Assembly: GCA_030549495.1 (NCBI GenBank)
Contig: JAUIRK010000087.1
Coordinates: forward strand, 534,366 to 598,365
Length of the DNA: 64,000 nucleotides
Reading direction: 5' to 3'
Origin: Nectonema munidae
Lineage: Eukaryota > Nematomorpha > Nectonematoida > Nectonematidae
Positions 40,240-52,429 of this stretch are shown here, in pieces. Every line of letters begins with the position of its first letter. The stretch's first letter is position 1. The position numbers were made by a program, and so were the translations under genes. The notes under the pieces are model-generated. The model made no database searches. It had not been told where the DNA came from and saw nothing but the letters and a program-made list of their open reading frames with translations.

Positions 40240-40452
40240 GTAAAATGAGCAGCTCCGTAAACAGGATGGAGACCATTTTTTCTGTTCCCAATCCTAATTT
40301 TTACTCGGATAAAGTTACCGTGTGATGTTTTCATCGAGAAGGTAAAATTTTTCGCCTCTTCTCCATGAGGAAAATAGGCTTGATGCGGGATCGAACCCAA
40401 AATCTTGAGTTTTCAAAACGCAGTATCTAGCCAACTTACTCACACCTCCTTT
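40240..40452 (-). repeat. tRNA-derived SINE (head visible)
   Basis: On the minus strand from about 40449, GGAGGTGTGAGTAAGTTGGC (box A-like) is followed about 40 bases later by TGGGTTCGATCCC (box B, 40387-40399). This gives tRNA-like spacing, then an unrelated body. The 3' CCA end cannot pair with the 5' end, so it is a SINE head and not a tRNA gene. The 3' boundary is uncertain. Confidence 0.6.
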
Positions 40453-40727
40453 TTATTCGGGGTAATGCGACCATTTGTGCCGTTTACAACAAACTGCATT
40501 ATTGTGTAAAATGATTAACTTGATCAGTATATGAAATATTTTAATTAAAATTAAAATATAATGAAAATAATTTTAACAATTCACATATGGTGAGCAGGCA
40601 AGAAATGAAACGATGAAAATAAACGCCACACAAGCCAAAGAGAAGTTAGAAGAGTTAAATGAAAAGTTTTGAATAAAGACAATGCATTTGTTGTGCCTGT
40701 TTCTTTCTATAATAATATTCTTTGAAG

Positions 40728-41149
40728 CAGGGCCGTATCAAGGGATCGTGGCGCCCAAGGGCAAAGGTCCTGAATGGAACCCCTCACCCTTTGCTCTTTT
40801 TTTCTCACTCATCCCCACGCCATTCTGGCTTAAAAAGTGATTTAGAAAAAAAATGCTCACATTTTTATTAAGCCACATAATTCAAATATATACTGACTGA
40901 GTCGAAGAGAGTTTCCATTAGATGTTCATTTTTCGTGTTTTAGCAGCAGCAAAATTATCGATGACTTCGTCAAAATCAACACAATCGAGAACTTCTTTCT
41001 CAATGCTCATAAGAGCCAGACTTTGGCGGCCCCATAATGCTCCTTAGGTAGGAAAATAAAATGGCGCCCCCTAGATGTAGCGCCTCGGGCAATTGCCCCC
41101 CCCCCCCCACTGCCTTCATCTTTTTTCAAATCACCTTGATACGGCCCTG
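40728..41149. mobile_element. hAT-type MITE with TIRs and 8-bp TSD
   Basis: It starts CAGGGCCGTATCAAGG and ends with its complement CCTTGATACGGCCCTG. The flanks are CTTTGAAG (40720-40727) and CTTTCAAA (41150-41157), 6 of 8 identical. Inside is GC-rich filler with a long C run near 41096. No coding capacity. Confidence 0.8.
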
Positions 41150-41559
41150 CTTTCAAAAAATTTGGTTAGAAATCAATGATAGTTTTCAAAATTCTAAGTT
41201 ATCCCGCTATAATATTTTTCTGTTTTCCAAATCAATTAGAGAACATTGCGCTCTTTCTTCATTTTAATGGTTGAATTTTGCATGTCATTTAATAATGTTC
41301 GTGAAGATTTATTACAAAACATTATATTAATAAAATTGTTTTTTCAAATCACTTTCAACCACTATTATTCCTTTAAAAATAAATCTGCATGGATTATATT
41401 ACTGAATTGATTGATTTAATTAAGCAAATAGATCTTCATAGAAAAATGAAAAAAAACATTTCTAATTTATTGCTTAAAAATAAGTTTATTTTTTACGTAA
41501 CAAAATAGAACTTATCAAAAACGTCAAGAAAAAATACTTTGATAAAATTCTCTTTGAAA

Positions 41560-42359
41560 GTCAAAATGATATAAAAGGCTTGTGGAAAGTTATAGAAATT
41601 TTTTGTCAATTCTCTTTGTATCCGTGAAACTATCATTGCATCTGATATCAAAATGGCTAATTTTTTTAATCTTAACCATAATGCTTTTCTTACTAGTGAT
41701 GAATATTTAAAGTATATTCAACGTCACCAATCAACTTTTAACTTTCATCCCATCAGTGTGAAGGATGTATTGTTTGCTATTGATGCTCTCCAATTTGGAC
41801 ATCTTTCTACTGACGTTTCCAAAGTACCATACTTGACTCAATCATCTCTAACTACAACAAAACTTTTTTGACGTCTAAAATTGAACTCTTGCTAATAGCA
41901 CATGCCTTGATTATTTTTAACAATGTGCACTACTTGTAACCTTGTACTTCCTTGATTAAGTTCTTGATAAGTTGATTAAGAATCAAATTGCTAATTCTTT
42001 AATGATTTCGTTTAATTTATGTATTTCCAGGTCCTTCTTTCCTCAACGTTTGAGTTTTCAAAGATCTTACCTGTTCACAAAAAGGCTGATGTAAACCGGG
42101 TTGACAATTACCGTCACACCTCGATCATCCCAAAAATTTCTAAGGTTTTCGAAAAATTGATTTATATCAAATGGATGTTTATTTTTCTAAAAATCGCATT
42201 CTTTACCGTCTCTAAGTTTGGTTTTAACAAATGTTATTCCATTAGGCTAATGCAGCCTCATTTAATTGATACGATCATTGATGCCCAAGGAAACAAAAAG
42301 CATAGGCTAAATATATTGATAGGCTAAAGCCTTTCGCTCTCTGCAACATATTATTGCTA
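41560..42359 (+). pseudogene. Non-LTR retrotransposon reverse transcriptase, left part
   Basis: Plus-strand frames read NFHPISVKDVLFAIDALQFG, then FSKILPVHKKADVNRVDNYR, SIIPKISKVFEKLIYIK and FGFNKCYSIRLMQPHLIDTI, ending near AKAFRSLQHIIAI. These follow the order of LINE RT blocks (vl..l...a.GpD, ..vvPifKKgD...NYRPisiLp..sKvfEkli, QFGFRkghST...., lDl.KAFDsv.h). Stops and frame changes are present. The sequence breaks at TTAA 42360, where a piggyBac copy begins. Confidence 0.72.
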
Positions 42360-43130
42360 TTAACCCTCAAATGCATGAAATATTTGACTTACTTTATTAC
42401 ATAAAATGGGTCTTTTGGGACCCATATATTTTTTATGTCTAATCACTATAATTTGTTCACCATTACTGATTAAATTTTAAAAATGAATATTAAAATTTTT
42501 TATTTCAAAATAAAAATCTAAAAAAATATTTATTTACACTTGGGGAAACATGAAAATTGCTCATTTTTTTGGAATGCTGTGCACAAACCACATTTGAACA
42601 TTTTTTACACACTCTTGAAGACTTTCGATCTTTGGTACACATATAACATCTTTTTCTTTTTGATTTACTTTCACATGTTTTTTTAGAATTATTTTTTATG
42701 TTTATTCCACAAATTTGAATTGAGTCTTGGATATTCCTCGACAGCCCAACGAAAGATATAGTTCTCATTTTCCTGCAAAAATATTCTTCTATGGCTTGGT
42801 TTTTACTTATAAAGTATACAAAAGAGTCGATACCTGCTAAATTCAAGAGATTCATAAAATAAGCCAAAGGCCATCTTTTTGTTCTACGTTGGACACTATA
42901 AAAATGGCATAATTGATCTATGGAGTCAACAGGCCCCTTTGAGATAGTTTGCATACTACTTTGTTGACAGGCTTTTTTGTTTGAACTCCATTCTCTTTTC
43001 CAACGCAAGGCAGTTCATTGCACATATAGTCAGCATTACAATCAACCAAAATAAAGCAAAGGCTTACTGTTTTTCTCCTTGTGTTTTGTCGCTTTGCAAT
43101 GCTATACTTGCAAGCATTTTGCATCAACAA
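42360..43130 (-). pseudogene. piggyBac-type transposase fossil (3' part) with terminal repeat
   Basis: The longest frame, 43008-42505 on the minus strand, has ISKGPVDSIDQLCHFYSV and RRTKRWPLAYFMNLLNLAGI. These match the family's kGGVDxxDqlc..Y.v.RrtrRWP..iFyn.ldi. It ends with a Cys-rich zinc-binding tail (RCYMCTKDRKSSRVCKKC, then CAQH). Past its 3' end the element terminates TTAACCCTCAAATGCATG (42360-42377). A perfect 7-bp hairpin ATGGGTC/GACCCAT lies 40-60 bases inside. The 5' portion is lost: no opposite TTAA end is seen where LINE sequence resumes near 43130. Confidence 0.82.
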
Positions 43131-43650
43131 TCATTCATCCTCATTTCTTAATGGTAAAACTGGCGTGCCCCAAAGGTCTCTCCTTGGGGCGTTGCTTTTT
43201 AGTATTTTTACTGCGGAGTTTTTCTTTTCGCTGAGAACACAACTCCACTGATCAAAAATAAAAATCCATCTACCCTCCAGATCTCTCATTGTTTTAGTGC
43301 TATTTTTCATTGGTTTTAAATCAATTCCCTTCGCATGCACTTTGAGAAATCTTGGTGCAACAATTTTGTTCACAGTTTCACGATTACAATCGTGGAAGAT
43401 AGCGTATTTTAAAAAGAATGAGATTACACTTCTAAATTTGGCAACAAGTGACACTAATTTTGATGCTTGTCATTGGATTGCATCCATATTTAAAAGATGT
43501 AAAATTTGTTAAAATTCTATCAGAAAACAGAAAGCAACAACTTTATCTTGAAATCGCATCTACCTGTTCTTACCAAACAGAATGTCCCTCAGATCTCTTG
43601 GAAGAAACAAAACTTAACCCTGACCCTAACCCAGGTCAAACTCTTTAGCA
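43130..43650 (+). pseudogene. Non-LTR retrotransposon reverse transcriptase, right part
   Basis: It resumes with NGKTGVPQRSLLGALLFSIF (about 43149-43210), the GVPQGSiLGPlLFliY block that should follow the AKAF block at the end of the left part. It then decays through several frames to about 43650. The piggyBac copy therefore split one LINE. The catalytic aspartate pair was not found in readable form. Confidence 0.62.
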
Positions 43651-45230
43651 CTTCAGTAGCAATGAGCCTCAAAATATTTTTCAAGAGCTGAGTCTAGAGA
43701 AGAGTCATTGAAAGACATTAATGTCATTATTCAGAATAAATTTTATTGAATGTAAAAAAATGCCATACATATGTTATTTACACATTAATCAAAATAAATG
43801 TATAATTGTTCTTTTTGCTTCTCTCTATTTTGACCATCTCTCAAGACCACTTGACGCAGTTTCCAAAGTGATCTCTTTATAATAAAAATACTAACAATGA
43901 TTTATTTTAAAACCAAAAAAAATCAGGGTTTTCTATATGTTCAAATTGAGTATGAATATATTGCATTCAAACTTGGCAATACAAACTGTATGCAAAATAA
44001 AATTTTGGAAAAGAGATGTTAAGGTAGGATTAGCTCGAAATAGACTTCAACTGAACAAAAAGAAAAAGCTGAACAGCAAAGGAAGGGTAAAAAAGGCATA
44101 TACAAAATTTAATCATAGCATCAGCATGAATCAGTGCACGTAAAATGAGAGAATCTACTGTACTTCCTTTGTATCTTCAGGTTTCGTAGAGAAATATAAC
44201 AACTCTTGCGTGCTTACTTTCATGTAAAGATTTTTAAAGCTTCTCTCAGGCACTTATCCTTTCTTGTAATCTTTTTAGCACTCAAACTGCATTTGGACTA
44301 TTTGCACATTTTCCAATTCTTCTCAAATGCGCTTCTTCAATATTCCGGCGGAGCAAAATGTATTCTGTGATAGAAGAAGCGATAGAATAGCAGTGGACAA
44401 AGAAACTGAATATGTAAGCTACTTTTTTCCTTATCCTCACATTTTGCATGCTGGGAACTTTACACATTTCTGAAAATGAAGCATCCAATCAAAACTTTAA
44501 ACTTTCAAACTGCTTTGTGAGAAACACTTTTTACTCAGGGCACTGAATTACACACTAATGAAAAGAAATTCTTTCTATTAAAGTATAATCACAAGTGTCT
44601 CAGCGTCACTGAATTATTTAATATCTATATTTTTTCATTTGTCACTGTTTTAAAATAACGTATTGTTATTGGCTAATTCAGCAACATGATTGGCTAATTC
44701 AACCGAATTATGAGTATATATTGAGTATTTTAAAGTTGAAAAAGTCTATTATTATTTTATAACCATTTATGAATGCACCTGTGGTACAAGTATTTTAAAA
44801 ATGGCACAGTCACCACCCAAATGTATAAAACTTTTGTCACCTCAATGCCACTACTATGCAGTATACATAATATATATCTATATAATTACAATGTACACAC
44901 TGCCCGCACATTTCCTTATCAGAACTTCGTCGAACAGACATATTTTCGCCCGACGATTCATGAAAGAGATATTAGCTTCCTCCTCGAAGGGTTGCTTCGT
45001 CGCGAACGATTCTTTTGTTGCATAAATGTACGTCGAAAGCAGACAAACAATTTACATTGAAATTGTAATCGTGAAATCGAAAGAGAGATTTTACTTCAGA
45101 TTTTTGTAAAAGGAACTTTAACATATTAAAATAAAATGCAATAAATAAAATGATTAAACATTTTTATTTGAGATACTGGCTTTATTGAAATAGATATAAG
45201 GATTTAAACTAAAATTATATAAGGGTAAAG
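43651..45230. other. AT-rich noncoding stretch
   Basis: Short open frames occur on both strands (near 44282-44488 and 44773-45060), but none has a family motif, splice support or unusual composition. Nothing further recognised. Confidence 0.35.
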
Positions 45231-45640
45231 CACTTGCGGATTTAAAGGGGGCCCGAACCCTGCTAAAATTGCATTGCCAATTTCTTGAAAATTTTTCTTG
45301 ATCTAATTCTTTCCGTAGAACTCAAATATTATGATGGCTTCTGCAACTCGTTTTTTAGATTCAATCTTTCTCTAAAGTGAGAAGCCCTAAAAAGTTTTTT
45401 ATGTGTCAATCGTAGTTAAGTGTGACACTTATAACTTTTATATTATCCAATTTTTTTTGTAAATTTATTATTTAAACACATCAAGTTTTACCACATCAAT
45501 TCACTTCGCAGTTCAATGAATGAAGATCGTTTTAATGCTCTCATTCTTCTTTTTGTTTTAAAAATTTTGATAAAGCTTTGAGTTCTAGTTTAGTAAAATC
45601 CGCCCGCCCCTAATGCCAATTTCTGGATCCGCCCAACTAA
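45231..45640. mobile_element. Possible TIR element
   Basis: The left edge CACTTGCGGATTTAAAGGGG and the right edge TTTCTGGATCCGCCCAAC share an inverted GCGGAT.. word, and GGGGGCCCG/CGCCCGCCCC follow further in. The inverted match is short and no target duplication is evident, so this is tentative. Confidence 0.35.
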
Positions 45641-45709
45641 ATCTTTATTTATTAGCAGCTACTATATTTTTTATAACGTGAGAAAAAATATTAGTTCCAC
45701 TTACTAAAG

Positions 45710-46055
45710 CAGGGATTCTTAACCTTCATTCAGTCATGGCGCCCTTTAAGAAATTGATGAAAATAATGGACCCGGTATAAGGAATTTTTCGCATAAAATG
45801 TCATGAAAACAACCTCGCATGCACTTAACATTTGTACTTTATTTTATTGACATGAATTATTTGGTCTTAAATGACGTCTAATACGGGTAGGAATTTAAAA
45901 GTTAGCTTTTTGTTTCAGATATCTTTACACGTACAAATTGATTGATTATTTTCACTGATTTAAAGATTTTTTTACAAAAATGAAAAATCACGGACCGCCT
46001 GATACGCAGCTATGGATCCTTCAGCGGTCAGTGTACTCTAGGTTAAGAGCGACTG
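45710..46055. mobile_element. Possible hAT-type MITE
   Basis: It starts CAGGGATTCTTAACCTT and ends CTAGGTTAAGAGCGACTG, an imperfect inverted repeat with a CAG..CTG terminus typical of hAT MITEs. Target duplication not clear. No coding. Confidence 0.45.
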
Positions 46056-47030
46056 CAATTAAATGTCTAAACGCTCTTGTCCATATTTTCACTAAAGAAT
46101 CAGTATACGCTTTAATGTAACATGACTAATTAAATTAGTAAAAAATAGTCACACATAATAAATGAATTACTTAAGCTTCTTGTCCAAAATTCCAATAATC
46201 AATTGACACAGTTTGTTAGCTTGAAAGTGTAATCTACCAGCAAAATTAGTAAAAAGGTAATCCCACTTTATATTATATCTATAATATCCTATAATAATTA
46301 AGCAATTACCTCGTTGTCTGTTTAACAATATAAAAAGCGTATATCTTTTGACTGCTTACTCTTTCGGCGAAAAGCCTCTTCCACCATCCATTCGATGAAT
46401 CTTTCGAAAAACATATGCCTGTTTTCAACGAACTATCCGATGACAAAGTGTAACGCAACGAAAGGCGAAGTCACGATATACACTCTATAAATTCATGTTT
46501 GCACAAAATAAAAATGTCAGTCCTCTTGTACTAACAGTACACTCTGTGAAGATCGATTCCGACTATTGAAGCCTCATCAGTTCTAACTTTGTGTGTTCAA
46601 AGCCGCTTTGAGGATTTTTGAGCTAATCGCCACGAAGCTTGAACTGCCGTCTAGTAATTGCGCGTGAGGATATACAAAGTAGCCGTCAACGGTTGGTTTG
46701 GGTAATTGCACCGTTGCAATTTAAAATCAATCTAAGTGAAGTGAGGCACATTTCTCAGCATTTATTGCTGGTAGTAAACAATACAAAATCTACAATACTT
46801 TTTCTTGATAGCACTGTGATATGTAAATTCACAATTTTGATCTGTCGTTTGCAAAGTGGGATCTATGCCAAACAGGTAGGACATTGCCATATTTTGATGG
46901 GGCCAGAACCAGTACTTGACTATTCTATGATAATAATACCTTTGTTAAAATTTACATTCTTTATTAAGAACTTCCTTGCTGATTTATTATTATATTTCTT
47001 TTAAACAAAAGACCCATGCATAAAATGAAT
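46056..47030. other. Stretch without assignable gene
   Basis: Between 46380 and 46700 the sequence is GC-richer. An open frame of 121 codons at 46639-47004 has no recognisable motif. It may belong to the hAT fossil downstream or be chance. Confidence 0.3.
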
Positions 47031-48540
47031 AGAGAAGTAAAAAGAAAGTTCTTCAATATTCAGAAGAATATTTGTAATTAGGATTTACACCTACTTTTAT
47101 TATGAACGGTCAACTTTTAGTATCTTATACCAACACTGCTTGGGGCAAAGAATTAATGAAATCACGTCTTCTTGAGTTTGATATAAAGACGAATCATAGT
47201 GCTCATGCTAATTCACATTTATGTTACTTCAAGTAAGAAAAAGTTTGCAAAAAGATCAACAATTGCTTACAGCACAAACTGTTCGCATCAGTTGTTATCT
47301 TGAGGCCAGTTGTGAAATGTATCTTCTCATTCGTAAATGTGCAAGGAATCATACTATATTTGGGGAATCAAGAATATCAAAATTTCTTAAAACAGTCTTG
47401 GAAAAATAACAGGGCTGTTAGAGCCAACAATACAGTCAATAAAAGAATACAACTTGTTGAGAAAACATAAATTTTCATTTCAAATGGAAACATCATATTT
47501 TGGAAGCAGTGAGGTGGTATTCTTAGCATTTGCAAGTTATATTGATAAATGAGAATTTGCTGAAGAAGTAGAATTCTACGAATTATTAGGAAAAATCATG
47601 TGATAAACACTGAGGATAAGCATCTGAATGCGAATAGAAGAGATAACATCTTGTGCTGCACATCCTGTTCATATTATGATGGGAAATAAAAATGCTTGTT
47701 TAAAATTGATGAAAGATGAAAGCCCAGAAGTACTTCTTGTGCACTGTGTTATCCATGGAGAGAACTTAGTTTCCAAGTAGATTTTTCTGCTCTGAATGAA
47801 GTCTTAAATTTTGTTATAAAATGAATCAATGCTATCAAAAATGTGACAGTCTCTTTAATCAATTTTGTGAAAACTAAAATGCAGAATATGTCAAACTTCT
47901 ACTCCACACTGAGTTAAAGTGGTTGTAAAAGTAGAATCGATTGAAAAGACTCATGGAACTATTTGATGTTATTTCTGACTTTTTACTTGCTCCCCATTGA
48001 TGGTAAAGTTTTTTTGGTTAACAGATATTTTTTGAAAAACTGATTATCTTGAATAAACAACTTAAAGATCAAACATAACTCTTCTGGATGCACAGACAAA
48101 TATATTCGGCATTATTATATTTATTGAGGAATGACAAAAATATTTATGACAAAAGTTGTGAGTAGTTTTATTGGTTAAAAAATATAAGGTGACATATGCT
48201 GGTGTACTGGTCATTGTGGATCATCTGAAAATATTGACATTTGATTTTGACAAATATTTTTGATCTAAAGCATTACTTGATTTTACAACATGAGCGATGA
48301 AGCTAGTGCTAATGGGTATTTTAGATGTTTCCATGCAGAACCAAGAAGAACTCTTGTAGATGCCAAATGATGAATCTGTTAAAACTTTATTCAATAAAGC
48401 GATGGCCTGCCTGGCTTTGTGATGAGACAGTAAGTAGACACACAAATTCCAGCGCATTTGCAAAAAACTTGCTGTCATTGAAGAAAAGAAATCAACTGGA
48501 TATCACTAAAGGATGAGACTTGAGGTTTGGGCTGACTAGT
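47031..48540 (+). pseudogene. hAT transposase fossil, ZBED5/SCAND3-like, long
   Basis: The plus strand gives LGFTPTFIMNGQLLVSY near 47080, then HPVHIMMGNKNACLKLMKDE and SPEVLLVHCVIHGENLVSK (about 47665-47780). The last two match the catalytic-region run tDGArAMtGr.sG......e.ap.v.w.HC.iHReaLask. Then LLLHTELKWL and RLMELFDVISDFL (about 47900-47990) match LLLHTEVRWLSRGKVL.RLfELr.ev..FL. Decayed sequence resembling the continuation runs to about 48540. Many stops and frame changes, so it is old. N-terminal BED finger and ends not identified. Confidence 0.78.
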
Positions 48541-49780
48541 ATAAGATTTATGTGTAGATACCTCAAGACATTTTACGATGAACCCAATTTTATTTGCAAT
48601 GTTATTTTATGATCAAAGTATATTAGAAAATTGACTTTGATTCAAATATTTTATATTTCCGTCTTTGAGTTTTCAATATAAGTTCTTTGAATTTCTTTTT
48701 GTTTTTTCAATTTAAGTTCTTGAAATATAACCTTCTGAATTTCGTTCATGTGATTGGATATTACAGGAGGCAAGAGAATTTTATAACTCCGTTGGGCACC
48801 ATTGATGCAGATATACTTAAGTATGCAATATATATACAGAGACACTTAAAGTTCACTGCAATTTTGAGTTCTCTTCCAAGGTCCTAACAATTTTTATGTA
48901 AATATTTCTATACCTTCATATCAACACTGGTGCATTCAAAAAATTAGTTAAATTTTAACAGACTTTATAGTCAAACAACGAATAGGACGTTATAGAATTT
49001 TGCGTTCGTCTACTTTATTCCATATTTTGTATGAGACAGCAAGTTCGATCCTGTTCAATTCATACAATTTTTTCATATTATTGCAAATTTTTAAAAATCA
49101 TGGTTCTTTCCATTTTAAGCCGTATCTTAATTCAGTTAGTAAACAAATCTACTCTACCACATTTATATTAGAAAATATCAAATTAATAATCCCTTAAATG
49201 CTTACGGGTGCAAACACATGTGGCATAACGCCAATTTCCTCTCCTCCCCCATGTAGCGTTTCGAAGTGTCCTATATCATTATTAATTTGGCATTGATAAC
49301 TCTTGCTTTTTTTTATATTTAGATTTGTAAAAAGTTCAAGTGCGTAGCCACCACCCACCAAAATGACAATATATCAACAAATTTCCTACTATGAATGATT
49401 CCTTTTTTGTACCATATTTTCTGAAATAAAATTTGATAGATTAACTTTTAATGCTAATCAGAAACAAATTAACTTCCATAGCTGGACAGATGGCAAGGAT
49501 AGTGTCACGACCCGAAATCGAAGCCAGACCATCTGGATAGACACCCCACGCTTCTACCACTAAAATAAGTTATATATTTTAAATTTATAAAATACAAAGG
49601 TATTACGCTTAACATTTAGTTTCTTTTCATCTTTATAGATAAATTGTAATAGATATAATTAAAATATAATTATATTATACTTTAAGAAAAAATATAGAAT
49701 ATTAATGGTTATTTATTACCTTAATCAGAATGGTTTGAGAGTGGAAAAAAATTGTCAAAAATAAATCCTTTGTTTTTTCG
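48541..49780. other. AT-rich noncoding stretch
   Basis: No exon or recognised repeat. It borders the large inverted-repeat complex that begins at about 49781. Confidence 0.35.
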
Positions 49781-50045
49781 AACAGAGATTGCAGAAAATA
49801 AATTTCTAATGAAAAAAGAGCTACCAAGAAAGGATCATCATAGAATGAATAGTAAAATTACATACTGTATAAAGTATAGAAGATATGACGTAGAGACAAC
49901 GAGCCGATAACGAATTTGTAGCTAAAAAGATGGAATACATAATTTACTGACAAATGAAATATTTTGAGTGAATTAAATACCTAAAGTTGGTTTATTAAAT
50001 AAATTAAGAAAACAATTAGTAAAGAAATACTGCAAGTAGAATTTA
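49781..50045. repeat. Inverted-repeat arm A (partner 51355-51610)
   Basis: The stretch containing GAGCTACCAAGAAAGGATCA, GACGTAGAGACAACGAGCCG and ATAACGAATTTGTAGCTA reappears as its reverse complement at 51355-51610 (TTCGTTATCGGCTCGTAGTC, GATGATCCTTTCTTGGTAGC), with scattered differences and small gaps. The outer copy abuts the TTAA end of the element at 50048. Confidence 0.85.
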
Positions 50046-50159
50046 TTTTAACCCTATTAGTGCTGGGCAAAATTTGTCCGCTCAAGTGCTGGGGGGCGTA
50101 AAGTGCCCCCCCCCCCTCTTATTTTTCTCAGATATTAATAAGTTTTTATAAATATTTTT

Positions 50160-51260
50160 GATGTTACATATATATTTCAACTATGATGAATTCAGTGATG
50201 ATGTCCATTTTTATCAAAATCAATCAAACCTGTCAAAAAATTGATTTATATTTGACAGCTCATCTCAAAAAGGAACTTTTTATTTAAATTATTATATAAA
50301 GTTTTTTACGCATGTATACCCATTTTCAAATATGCTGAATTCAGTGGTGATATTCATTTTTTATGAAAATCAATCAAACCTGTCAAAAAATTGATCTAAA
50401 TGTGACAGCTCATCTCAAAAAGGAACTTTTTATCTAAATAAGTATATAAAGTTTTTTACACATGTATACCAATTTTCAAATATGCTGAATTCAGTGGTGA
50501 TATTCATTTTTTATGAAAATCAATCAAACCTGTCAAAAAATTGATCTAAATGTCACAGCTCATCTCAAAAAGGAACTTTTTATCTAAATAATTATATAAA
50601 GTTTTTTACACATGTATACCAATTTCAAGCATGCTGAATTCATTGGCGATATTCATTTTTTATGAAAATCATTCAAACCTGTCAAAAAAATTGATTTACA
50701 TATGACAGCTCATCTCAAAAAAGAAACTTTTTATCTTAATTATATAATGTTTTTTACACATATACACCCTTTTTCAAGCATGCTGAATTCAGTGGTGATA
50801 TTTATTTATTTTTATGAAAATCAATTAAAGTTATCAAAACATTGATTTATATATGACAGCTCATCTTAAAAAGAAACTTTTTATCTAAGTAATAATATAA
50901 AGTTTTTTACACATATATACCCATTTTTAAGCATGCGTAATTCAGTTGTGATATTCATTTTTTTTATAAAAATCAATCAAAACTGTCAAAAAATTGATTT
51001 ATCCCAAAAAGAAAGGATCAGGCACGGTTTTTTGAATTAGAGAATTACGTTTAATAGAAAGTATAGAGAGGTTATGAAGTTTACCGTGTATGGCATTTTA
51101 CACACATATACCCATTTTTAAGTAGGCTGTGTTTACTGGTTATATTCCTTTTTTTTTTATAAAACCTGACAAAATAATTTAAATATGACAGCCCATGTCA
51201 AAATTAAAATTTTAATTCTTTTAAAGTATTTTATACATTTCAAGTATGCAGAATTTAATG
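50160..51260. repeat. Tandem array, about 150-bp unit, in left TIR
   Basis: Landmarks such as CATGTATACC recur at 50311, 50461, 50611, about 50759 and 50912, and degenerate copies follow to about 51240. Each unit carries GCTGAATTCAGTGGTGATAT, AAATCAATCAAACCTGTCAA and TGACAGCTCATCTCAAAAAG. The right TIR holds only about two units, in inverse orientation. No open frame. Confidence 0.9.
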
Positions 51261-51354
51261 GTGATGTTCATTTTTTATAAAATCAATAAAACCTCTCAAA
51301 AAATCGATTAAACCTGTAAATCAATGTCAAATATATAAACATAAAAATAACTTC

Positions 51355-52320
51355 TACTTGTAGTTTTCTCTGGTAATTATTTTCTTAATTTATTTAATAA
51401 ACCAACTTTAGGTGTTTAATTCACTCAAAGTATTTCATTCTACAGTAACTTATGTAACTCGATAGGATCTCCATCTTTTTGGCTACAAATTCGTTATCGG
51501 CTCGTAGTCTCTACGTCATATTATAATTTAGAGTATGTAATTTTGGTATTCATTCTATGATGATCCTTTCTTGGTAGCTCTTTTTTCATTAGAAATTTAT
51601 ATTCTTCAATGTGTGTTCGAAAATTTTTTTATAACGATAAAATTACGTTTTTCCTCTCAGGCCTGAATATTTGTCAACCAATCTCATTTCAAAGGTTTTT
51701 TTTCTGATGAATCATTGGTGATGTTGATTGTTCAATTACAAAAAGTTGTCAACGTTCTTCATCTAAAAAATTATCTCACACAAAAGGAAAAAGATGGACA
51801 AATTCAATTTAAATTAAAAATTTCTTGATAGTGACTAAATTCTCACATATTGGCATATGTGCCATTTTTGATAAATCTGACCTATTCTAAATTTTCAGAT
51901 TTCCTACCCATCTTAGCTAAATGTTAACTGTAATCCTAGATGATAAGCTATAGATTTAAATATTTTTCATTTGTAAAAGGGGAACTCTTTTTCACAGTCA
52001 AAATCTTTTTTGAAGTATATAATTAAACCACTTCCTAGTTCATTAGAACATGGTAGATCTTCCATTTAATAAAGATACATTTTTTTTTTTAATTATTTGT
52101 TTTGATCACATGTTCTCTCTTCAATTAGTTTTCAACTTGGTTCCTTCTCTCATACAAATTTTCAAAAGATTTTATAATACGTTTTATTTTTTTAATAAAT
52201 ATTTCATAATCAAGATGATTGTAGAAAGTATTATAAGCCAAAATATACAAAAAAAAAAGGTATATTTTTACTATATACCTAATATGCAGCCATTTTTTGA
52301 AATTTTTTTACAGAACTGAT
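51355..52320. repeat. Interior of the TTAA element, also present inverted outside it
   Basis: The first part (51355-51610) is the inverse of 49781-50045. The next (about 51650-52060) is the inverse of about 61397-61830, shared words including AGGAAAAAGATGGACAAATT and AGCTATAGATTTAAA. The next (about 52075-52250) is the inverse of about 55555-55695 (TTTTCAAAAGATTTTATAAT). Differences and indels fall in all frames, so I see no conserved coding in it. Confidence 0.8.
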
Positions 52321-52429
52321 TTCCAGGCATATATTACTAATTCAATTGCCACTTCGAGATATTTTTTAACCGTATTATCCAAAATCCAGTACAGAAATAA
52401 AATGAGCATAGTCGATTTGGTATAAAACA

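Noticed and set aside
40375-40450. Possible tRNA gene on the minus strand
   Set aside because: Box A and box B are good, but the acceptor stem cannot pair and an unrelated body follows, so it is a SINE head.
46515-46545. GTCCTCTTGTACTAACAGTAC, resembling the inverse of the 28S rRNA sarcin-ricin loop
   Set aside because: The bases on either side do not follow the 28S sequence I know, and the key loop base differs. I treat it as chance.
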